Origin: an uncultured Prevotella sp.
Lineage (GTDB): Bacteria; Bacteroidota; Bacteroidia; Bacteroidales; Bacteroidaceae
DNA length: 6,680 nucleotides
Direction of reading: 5' to 3'
NCBI GenBank assembly: GCA_937916075.1
Contig: CALGHW010000347.1
Span: forward strand, 1-6,680
Of this stretch, positions 1-4,999 are shown piece by piece. Both the position numbers and the translations under genes were made by a program. The notes beneath the pieces are model-generated. The model saw only the letters and a program-made list of their open reading frames with translations. It was not told the origin of the DNA and did not search any database. Position 1 is the stretch's first letter; the number at the start of each line of letters is the position of its first letter.

Positions 1-891
1 CCTTTTACCGACTGGGGTTTCAAGCGCCTTTTCGGCCAGGAATTCAGCAAACCATTGCTGATAAGTTTTCTTAATGACTTGTTGGCTGGTGAGCTTCACG
101 TGACGAATGTCACGTTTATGGACAAGGAGCAGTTGCCGCCCACCAAAGACCAGCGCGGTATCATATACGATATCTATTGTGAGACAGATGACGGCAAACG
201 CTTTATTGTTGAGATGCAAAACAAGTGGCAGCCGTATTTCCTCGACCGCTCTATCTGTTACGCAAGCCGCTGCATACTTGAGCAGGTGGAGAAAGGCAGA
301 AAGGAGAAAGAGGCCGCATACAGGTTCTTGCCAATATACACAGTCTGCTTCATGAACTATCTCCCTAAGTCGGATGAAGTGGACAAGTTCCGGACAGACA
401 TCGTATTGGCAGACAAGGACAGTGGTAAACAAGCATCGGACAAGCTCCGGTTTATATACCTTGCCATCCCCTTATTTAAAAAGGAGGAAGACAGGTGTGA
501 GACAGATTTTGACAAATGGATTTATGTATTGAAGCATATGGAAGCACTAAGCAGAATGCCGTTTACGGCACAAAAGGAGATATTCAAGCAGTTGGAGGAA
601 TATGCCGACAGCCATAGGCTGAACCGCAAGGAGTGGGAGGCTTATGAGAACAGCCTTTGGATTGCGCGCGACAATATGGCATGCATGGCTGCCGCAGAAA
701 GGGAAGCCAGAGAGAAAGGCATGGCAGAAGGTCGAGCAGAAGGTCGAGCAGAAGGTCGAGCAGAAGGTCGAGCAGAAGGTGAGATGGGTAAAAGCAAGGA
801 AATAGCTCGCAATCTTGTTGCTATAGGTATGCCCGCTTCACAGATAATGACTGTGACGGGACTGACCAAGGAACAAATAGAGCAGTTGTGA
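1..891 (+). CDS. Rpn family recombination-promoting nuclease / PD-(D/E)XK transposase-like protein (5' end outside window)
   Basis: The frame is open from base 1, and the first residues (PFTDWGFKRLFG) match the conserved N-terminal start of Rpn/transposase_31 proteins. The true start is therefore upstream, and the TTG at 55 is not a credible start. There are 296 codons in the window. The PD-(D/E)XK core is visible as Asp57 (YDIY) followed by Glu71-Met-Gln73 (FIVEMQ), giving the D-x13-E-x-Q layout of this family, in which Gln replaces the usual Lys. A helical region follows, then four AEGR units and one AEGE (residues 242-261). The C-terminal segment contains IARNLVAIGM and VTGLTKEQIEQL, typical of the family's variable small domain. 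Family knowledge: Rpn proteins are DNA endonucleases first linked to RecA-independent recombination, and some act as anti-phage toxins. Family assignment is firm; the role here is inferred. The gene converges on the nuclease gene at 1027-2532. Confidence 0.9.
   Translation, partial: PFTDWGFKRLFGQEFSKPLLISFLNDLLAGELHVTNVTFMDKEQLPPTKDQRGIIYDIYCETDDGKRFIVEMQNKWQPYFLDRSICYASRCILEQVEKGRKEKEAAYRFLPIYTVCFMNYLPKSDEVDKFRTDIVLADKDSGKQASDKLRFIYLAIPLFKKEEDRCETDFDKWIYVLKHMEALSRMPFTAQKEIFKQLEEYADSHRLNRKEWEAYENSLWIARDNMACMAAAEREAREKGMAEGRAEGRAEGRAEGRAEGEMGKSKEIARNLVAIGMPASQIMTVTGLTKEQIEQL
676..891 (+). CDS. Candidate internal small Rpn product (RpnS-like antitoxin), same frame as the parent gene
   Basis: Published work on E. 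coli Rpn genes describes genes within genes: the variable C-terminal domain is also translated separately and blocks the full-length toxin. The equivalent segment here has in-frame ATGs at 676, 685, 721 and 784. Starting at 676 gives 71 residues covering the Ala/Glu/Arg-rich helix, the five AEGX repeats and the C-terminal helices. The ATG at 721 has GAAAGG just before it, probably too close to act as a ribosome site. The ATG at 784 follows AAGGTGAG, which is better placed but would exclude the repeats. No clear TAnnTTTG promoter lies just upstream. The product is inferred by analogy, and the start is undetermined. Confidence 0.22.
   Translation: MACMAAAEREAREKGMAEGRAEGRAEGRAEGRAEGEMGKSKEIARNLVAIGMPASQIMTVTGLTKEQIEQL
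724..783 (+). repeat. Five tandem 12-bp repeats inside the Rpn gene (AEGR-type tetrapeptide)
   Basis: Four identical copies of GCAGAAGGTCGA (724-771) are followed by GCAGAAGGTGAG (772-783), the last differing in its final three bases. Each copy encodes Ala-Glu-Gly-Arg (the last Ala-Glu-Gly-Glu). Because the unit is a whole number of codons, gain or loss of copies keeps the frame and changes only the helix length. Identity among the first four copies at the nucleotide level suggests recent slippage. Confidence 0.95.
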
Positions 892-959
892 AAACGTATA
901 GACATGATTAAAGCCCTGACTTCTTACAAGTCAGGGCTTTAATCATGTCTATACGTTTT
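891..959. terminator. Very long perfect hairpin between convergent genes, probable bidirectional terminator
   Basis: Bases 891-922 are the exact reverse complement of 928-959: a 32-bp stem with no mismatch around the loop CTTAC (923-927). The left arm begins on the last base of the Rpn stop codon. The inner part (AAAGCCCTGACTT and its complement) already resembles a normal intrinsic terminator. The outer 19 bp on each side (AAAACGTATAGACATGATT) extend it well beyond what termination needs. The right arm ends in a T run for plus-strand transcripts, and the left arm does the same for minus-strand transcripts from the nuclease gene, whose stop is 68 bases away. Bidirectional termination is the simplest reading. 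Confidence 0.8.
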
Positions 960-1026
960 TGTCTTTAGTGCGTGGACACATGTCGATAGGCTTATGGCAA
1001 TATCGGTATGGAGCTCGTTGATGACA

Positions 1027-2532
1027 TTAACGCATGATTTTCTTCCAACTGTTGCCGTTCTGTCGGATGATGATCATGCCTTTGGCGTTCCGGGTATCAG
1101 AGAGCTTGTGGCCGTTGAGGTTGTATATCTCATAGGGGCGAGTCACGTCAAAGACAATAGTAGGGATGCAGTCGGCAGTCTTTTTGCCCATTACCGTAGC
1201 TGTAGATATCTCCCAGGTTCCGGCGGTTGTAGTGTCGCTGGTATAGTGGAAAGCTATCTGTATCTTCTTTCCTGCATAGCGGCTCAGGTCGATATCGCCA
1301 GAGGGGTAGAATGTCCAGCTGGATCCGGCCGGCCAGTTGATACCGTCGAGCTTGGTGGTGTCGCCTTCACAGATTACTTCCACACTCATATAACTTTCGG
1401 GCTCCTTGCAGAAGTTGAGTGCTTGGGTGAAGTTCAGCGTGGCCGACGTGTAGGCGGTGAGGTCCATTTCGGGCAGAATCAGATAAGCGTCAGCGGCTTT
1501 GTTCTGCTTGCTGATATAGGCCGAGCCCTTCCATCCGTAGTTGGAGGTACGCGTCCATACATACGTTCCTCCCTCGGGCAACGTCACGTTCTTGATGGTG
1601 CAGTTGCCGTCAAAGCTCTTGTAGTCGGCCGTGTAGAGGGTACCGTCTTCAGGTGTGTCAGGCGTATCCGGTGTGTCAGGATTGCCGCCCTTATAGTCGG
1701 TGGCCTTCAAGGTGGTGGCGGGGTCGAAGGTATAATCCACGCTGTCGCCCCACACATACTCCATCAGGTTGGGGAAGTCCACGTAGGGGTTGCGGTTGCC
1801 CTGTATCTGCGACACGGCCTCGTTGCGCTTGATTTCCAGGTCGTCGGGGCGGTCCTGTCGTGCCCATTTCAGGTATAACTTGCTGGCCCATTCCTTCAAG
1901 GTGGGGTAGGTATTGTTATACAGTGTCTTGGTGCCCTCCGAGGTCCATTTGTTCTGATAATCCTGGTAGGCCGTCACGATATACATGAATCCGCGTGCGA
2001 AGTCGCCTTTCCACTCGTCGGCTGGTTCCCAGAGTTGCATGCCGTTGCCGGTGCCTATCTTGGTGGCGCCGTTGGTCTTCTTTACGTCGGTCACCTCGCC
2101 CATGCCGTAGTTGCTCTTGGCCGAGTTTATTTTCGACTCGCAGGGCATGATGTTATACAAGTCTTTCTTCAAGGTGCAGTTAGAACCGCCCCACCAGCTT
2201 TGCGGGAAGGAGTGCTCGATGTTCATGCCGCCGATGACGTTGCCCCGGCTGCCAAACTTGTTCCATTCGTCTTTGGGCGTGTATCGGTCGATGCAGTAGC
2301 CGTCGTCGGTCTTGTCGGTCACGTAGTATCCCCACCAGGTGCTGTTGTTGCCGCTGCCATAGTTCAGCACGTTGGGGTCTTTGATGATGTTGTACACGGC
2401 GGTTTTCAGTTCGGCGCCTTTCTTGCCTTTCAGTGAGTCATAATAGCCGTCGGGAATCTGTGCCGAGGCTATGCCACTTGTCAACATGGCGAGTATCATC
2501 GTGCATGTTGACCTGAGTTTTCCTGATTTCAT
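1027..2532 (-). CDS. Secreted endonuclease I family nuclease with C-terminal beta-rich (choice-of-anchor J-like) domain
   Basis: The product has 501 residues from the ATG at 2532. Residues 1-25 form a signal peptide (Lys/Arg n-region, hydrophobic core TMILAML, cleavage near ASA-Q). Residues about 26-265 are an endonuclease I (EndA/NucM/Vvn) domain of the beta-beta-alpha metal fold. In NIEHSFPQSWW, Glu106 precedes the presumed general base His107; DLYNIMP carries Asn127, a likely Mg ligand; and GNRNPYVDFP (245-254) is the usual closing motif. A PDTPDTPDTPEDG linker (285-297) follows, encoded partly by a repeated 11-mer at 1652-1662 and 1670-1680. Residues about 298-450 look like a beta-sandwich (LPEMDLTAYTSATLNF; IDLSRYAGKKIQIAFHY), and the end (YEIYNLNGHKLSD to 501) resembles Bacteroidales surface or secretion tails. 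The likely role is degradation of extracellular nucleic acid. A longer frame to 2586 would start with TTG inside the promoter box and is rejected. The gene is transcribed divergently from 2876. Confidence 0.93.
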   Translation of the reverse strand: MKSGKLRSTCTMILAMLTSGIASAQIPDGYYDSLKGKKGAELKTAVYNIIKDPNVLNYGSGNNSTWWGYYVTDKTDDGYCIDRYTPKDEWNKFGSRGNVIGGMNIEHSFPQSWWGGSNCTLKKDLYNIMPCESKINSAKSNYGMGEVTDVKKTNGATKIGTGNGMQLWEPADEWKGDFARGFMYIVTAYQDYQNKWTSEGTKTLYNNTYPTLKEWASKLYLKWARQDRPDDLEIKRNEAVSQIQGNRNPYVDFPNLMEYVWGDSVDYTFDPATTLKATDYKGGNPDTPDTPDTPEDGTLYTADYKSFDGNCTIKNVTLPEGGTYVWTRTSNYGWKGSAYISKQNKAADAYLILPEMDLTAYTSATLNFTQALNFCKEPESYMSVEVICEGDTTKLDGINWPAGSSWTFYPSGDIDLSRYAGKKIQIAFHYTSDTTTAGTWEISTATVMGKKTADCIPTIVFDVTRPYEIYNLNGHKLSDTRNAKGMIIIRQNGNSWKKIMR

Positions 2533-2583
2533 CTCCTTGATGTTTTTATGATACGGTTTATACTTTTGCTTGTTGCAGCACTG

Positions 2584-2591
2584 CAAAGTTA
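2584..2591 (-). promoter_or_regulatory. Bacteroidota -7 promoter box for the endonuclease gene
   Basis: On the minus strand this reads TAACTTTG, an exact match to TAnnTTTG. Transcription would start near 2577, giving a leader of about 45 bases before the ATG at 2532. The -33 region (around 2610-2615) is a poor match to TTTG, so strength is uncertain. AAGGAG abuts the ATG at 2532 with no spacing and is probably not a working ribosome site. Confidence 0.6.
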
Positions 2592-2837
2592 CAGTTTTTC
2601 CATGACATAACCAGTCTTACTGTATATGAAAATATGAATAAGAATGTGTCACCTACAAAAGTGTGTGGATATGGCATGCCTCAACCGCAGGATATCCCCC
2701 GACTCATTGTGCAGTGCCTCCATCCGCTGCTTTTAACCGTATAGCTTGACGTAATTCTTCGCATTACTTGGCTTTCTTAAAAGTGTTAATAAAGAGTTAA
2801 AAATAATTTATATTATGGTGAAAAAGATAGAAATATT
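2592..2837. other. Divergent intergenic region between the endonuclease and TonB_C genes
   Basis: No convincing gene is seen. The left half holds the short repeat at 2656-2669. A minus-strand frame from 2732 to 2649 would encode a short peptide ending ISTHFCR, but it has only 27 sense codons between stops. GTAAT and ATTAC (2751-2755 and 2762-2766) form a small imperfect dyad. From about 2777 the sequence turns strongly A/T-rich, as expected just upstream of a Bacteroidales promoter. Confidence 0.6.
2656..2669 (+). repeat. Short direct repeat, copy 1 of 2 (CAAAAGTGTGTGGA), possible IS-end remnant
   Basis: The same 14 bases recur at 6502-6515 in the same orientation. The two copies lie in the intergenic regions on either side of the TonB_C gene pair. 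The AAAAGTGTGT core resembles the ends of mutator-type (IS256-like) insertion sequences as I recall them, but no transposase is visible. The origin is an inference. Confidence 0.5.
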
Positions 2838-2845
2838 TACCTTTG
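2813..2845 (+). promoter_or_regulatory. Bacteroidota promoter for the TonB_C gene pair
   Basis: TACCTTTG at 2838-2845 matches TAnnTTTG exactly. TTATG at 2813-2817 lies 20 bases upstream and is one mismatch from the -33 TTTG element. The start point would be near 2852, giving a short A-rich leader of about 24 bases before the ATG at 2876. No comparable box lies in the 57 bases before the second TonB_C gene, so this promoter probably serves both. Confidence 0.65.
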
Positions 2846-2875
2846 TGAGCAAATAAACTCTCTAAAAATATAAAA

Positions 2876-4402
2876 ATGATGAATAAGCGGTTAATATTTG
2901 TTTCTGCTATACTGTTTTGCGGATACGCAGCCAACGGCTGGGCTGGGGTGCGTGTGCCTGATATGGCAACGCCCCGTGTCTTGACAGCCGAGGTGTCTGA
3001 TGTCCAGGAAGATACCATTTATGTCCCTATTATCGATTATTACATAGGTGGGGCTTCTTTTCCCAACCCCTTCCGTAAAGACTGGTCGACAGATACCACG
3101 ATTACCCAAAGAGAAGTTTTGATCATCAACCAAATAGAAATGACGTATGCCCCTGACACCTACCAGTTGATGCCCAGGTATGTGGACGGTAATTTTTATA
3201 CCTCATATAAGGGGCTGGATCAATATGTGGAAAAAGCAAAAACAAGGGAGTGTGAAGATATTGAAAAGACGGGTGTCCATGGGCGGGTCATCGTCAGTTT
3301 TGTAGTGGAGAAAGACGGCCAGATAACCCATCCCACCGTTCTCCAGAGGGTTCATCCTGTCTTGGATGCGCAGGCCGTCAAGATAGTTGAGGGGATGCAC
3401 CGATGGCAACCGGGAACTAAAGACGGACAACCTGTGCGCAGTCAGTTTATTCTGGCCGTCAACTATCTTGACTTCTCAAAAAGGGAAGAGATGGAAGATT
3501 ATGTTCGGATGCATCCTTGGGAAAGGGTGGAGATAGATAAAAAATTCATCAAGGGTGAAGCAGCAGACGCTATAAAAAAACAGAGGGGGATTATACCGCT
3601 TTTATATATTGAAAATGTCGTCACCTCCTATCCGTCCTTCTCATATGAAAGTCAAACAGTTGAACAGTTTGTTTCTAATGTCATGATATATCCGAAAGCT
3701 GCTGGGACAGAGAAGGGAGTTGTAAATATCAATATGGTGGTCAATGAAGATGGCTCCTTGTCGGACGTTCAGGTAGGGTCAACGTCAAACCCTGTCTTCA
3801 ATGATGAGGCTGTGCGTATCGTCAAGAGTATGCCAGCGTGGACTCCTGCGAAATTCAAAGGAAAGCCAGTGAGACTGAAAGTCAGTCTGCCTATCAAATT
3901 CCAGCCGCAAGAGACTTCTTCCTCCATGATGATAGGCTCTTTCGATGTGAAAGGCAATGATGAAATCGGGGGTGAGATGCTCAGGGCCAAGGAAATCATC
4001 GCCCAGCCTGAGTCTCCCACGACTAAGGACCAAAAAGTATTTGATGTGGTGGAGCAGATGCCCTCTTACCCCGGCGGGCCCAATGCATTGTTCGCGTATC
4101 TGTCCACCATTATCCATTACCCTGAAGACGCTGAAGAAAATGGGGCGCAGGGACGTGTCATCGTAACATTCGTGGTGGAAAATGACGGTTCGATTTCCGA
4201 AGTGAAGGTGGCCAAGTCTGTTTTCCCGTCACTGGACAAGGAGGCTGTGCGTGTGGTGAGCAGTATGCCTCGCTGGAATCCGGGTAAGCAGAACGGGAAG
4301 GCCGTGCGTGTGAAGTACACTGTGCCCGTTACCTTCCGCTTGGAATTACCCCAAAAAGCAGTCAGTCCCACGCAAACAGGGACACAGACTCCGGTAAAAT
4401 AA
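2876..4402 (+). CDS. Exported protein with three TonB C-terminal domains (annotated in the family as energy transducer TonB)
   Basis: The product has 508 residues. ATG codons at 2876 and 2879 are adjacent and either could start it. Residues 1-23 are a signal peptide (KRLIFVSAILFCGYAANGWA). A short region follows containing VRVP, ATP and DVQEDTIYVPI, shared with the next gene. TonB_C domains occupy about 112-200 (HGRVIVSFVVEKDGQI, LDAQAVKIV, WQPG), 245-345 (GVVNINMVVNEDGSL, FNDEAVRIV, MPAWTPA) and 387-490 (PSYPGGPNALFAYL, GRVIVTFVVENDGSI, LDKEAVRVV, MPRWNPG). Family knowledge: TonB_C binds the TonB box of outer-membrane receptors. Unlike classical TonB there is no retained membrane anchor before a proline-rich spanner, so coupling to ExbB/ExbD is doubtful. 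A periplasmic binding or scaffold role is inferred. It is first in a probable two-gene operon with a paralogue. Confidence 0.85.
   Translation: MMNKRLIFVSAILFCGYAANGWAGVRVPDMATPRVLTAEVSDVQEDTIYVPIIDYYIGGASFPNPFRKDWSTDTTITQREVLIINQIEMTYAPDTYQLMPRYVDGNFYTSYKGLDQYVEKAKTRECEDIEKTGVHGRVIVSFVVEKDGQITHPTVLQRVHPVLDAQAVKIVEGMHRWQPGTKDGQPVRSQFILAVNYLDFSKREEMEDYVRMHPWERVEIDKKFIKGEAADAIKKQRGIIPLLYIENVVTSYPSFSYESQTVEQFVSNVMIYPKAAGTEKGVVNINMVVNEDGSLSDVQVGSTSNPVFNDEAVRIVKSMPAWTPAKFKGKPVRLKVSLPIKFQPQETSSSMMIGSFDVKGNDEIGGEMLRAKEIIAQPESPTTKDQKVFDVVEQMPSYPGGPNALFAYLSTIIHYPEDAEENGAQGRVIVTFVVENDGSISEVKVAKSVFPSLDKEAVRVVSSMPRWNPGKQNGKAVRVKYTVPVTFRLELPQKAVSPTQTGTQTPVK
4028..4342 (+). repeat. 315-bp direct repeat, copy 1 (last TonB_C domain of the first paralogue)
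   Basis: Aligns without gaps to 6010-6324 in the same frame. Long identical stretches exist at the DNA level, for example around GGGACGTGTCATCGTAACAT and GTGAAGGTGGCCAAGTC. The similarity is visibly higher than between other matching parts of the two genes. Confidence 0.85.
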
Positions 4403-4459
4403 GCCTCTTGGCCTTGTCATGCTGTTTTATGATTATTGAAAACCTCTAAAAAGATAGAA

Positions 4460-4999
4460 ATGATACGAAAACCATTTATTGTGATGGCTGCGGTGATGCT
4501 TTGCGGCCATGTGGCCCAAGGTTGGGCCGAGGTGCGGGTGCCTGTTGTGGCAACGCCTCATGTTTGGGCAGCCGAGACTGCTGATGTCCAGGAAGATACC
4601 ATTTATGCTCCTATTATGGGTTATAGTATAGGTGGCAACTACGTCATGAATCCGTTGGGTGCCGACAAACCGAAAGGTTCCGATGGCAATATAACTGTCA
4701 ACGATGTGAGACTTTGGTACCATAAAGGCAACGATTCACTCTTCCCCTCATTCTATGGTGGCGTAAAAGGCCTGGCAGGATATTTGCAGAGCGCGGCCCA
4801 GTATCCGAAGGATGTGAAGGGGAAGAATATCCATGGCCGGGTGGTGGTCAGTTTCGTTGTAGAGCGTGACGGACGCATCAGTTCTCCTCAGGTTATCCGT
4901 TCGGTACATCCTTCCTTGGACCAGAAGGCACTTGAAATTGTAAAAGAGATTCGAGTCCTGGCAAAAAGGACGGACAGCCCATTCGCTGCCAATACATAG
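4460..4999 (+). CDS. N-terminal piece of split TonB_C protein: signal peptide plus truncated first domain
   Basis: The piece has 179 residues from the ATG at 4460. A TTG at 4436 would lengthen it, but the leader before 4460 (CTCTAAAAAGATAGAA) aligns with the leader before 2876, so the ATG is preferred. Residues 1-23 are a signal peptide (FIVMAAVMLCGHVAQGWA), and VRVP, ATP and DVQEDTIYAPI are shared with the upstream paralogue. Residues about 97-163 form most of a TonB_C domain (FYGGVKGLAGYL, HGRVVVSFVVERDGRI, PSLDQKALEIVKE). After about residue 165 the sequence (VLAKRTDSPFAANT) is out of frame and unrelated to the family. The domain therefore lacks its last strands and may fold poorly. The gene lies 57 bases after its paralogue, with no terminator or promoter between. 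Confidence 0.7.
   Translation: MIRKPFIVMAAVMLCGHVAQGWAEVRVPVVATPHVWAAETADVQEDTIYAPIMGYSIGGNYVMNPLGADKPKGSDGNITVNDVRLWYHKGNDSLFPSFYGGVKGLAGYLQSAAQYPKDVKGKNIHGRVVVSFVVERDGRISSPQVIRSVHPSLDQKALEIVKEIRVLAKRTDSPFAANT
4943..4957 (+). other. Frameshift site (net change equal to loss of one base, probably about 7 bases missing)
   Basis: Before about 4955 the family sequence is in one frame (EIVKEIR). From CCT at 4957 it continues in the frame one base earlier (PGKKDGQPIRCQYIVPVNF). In the paralogue 21 bases lie between the matching Val codon and the PG motif; here there are 14. A 7-base loss removing the R-W part of the motif explains both frame and spacing. The A run at 4963-4967 is not a canonical A_AAA_AAG slippery site in the entering frame, and slippage there would not restore W-x-PG. 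Confidence 0.75.

Noticed and set aside
724..783. CRISPR array or invertible repeat
   Set aside because: The 12-bp units are contiguous without spacers and lie in frame within a gene.
994..1878. A 294-codon open frame on the plus strand opposite the endonuclease gene
   Set aside because: It is antisense to a firmly assigned gene and its translation shows no recognisable family; codon bias of the real gene explains the absence of stops.
2649..2735. Minus-strand peptide of about 24-27 residues ending ISTHFCR
   Set aside because: It has only 27 sense codons between stops and no promoter or partner; at best a remnant of an insertion-sequence gene.
2876..2950. Lipoprotein signal (Cys after the hydrophobic core, AILFC and AVMLC in the two paralogues)
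   Set aside because: The residue before Cys is Phe or Leu rather than Gly, Ala or Ser, and a normal signal-peptidase site follows at GWA.
4958..4970. Programmed -1 frameshifting on the A run at 4963-4967
   Set aside because: In the entering frame the heptamer is A_AAA_AGG, not the usual A_AAA_AAG, and slipping there would leave the family motif W-x-PG missing; a small deletion upstream fits the alignment better.
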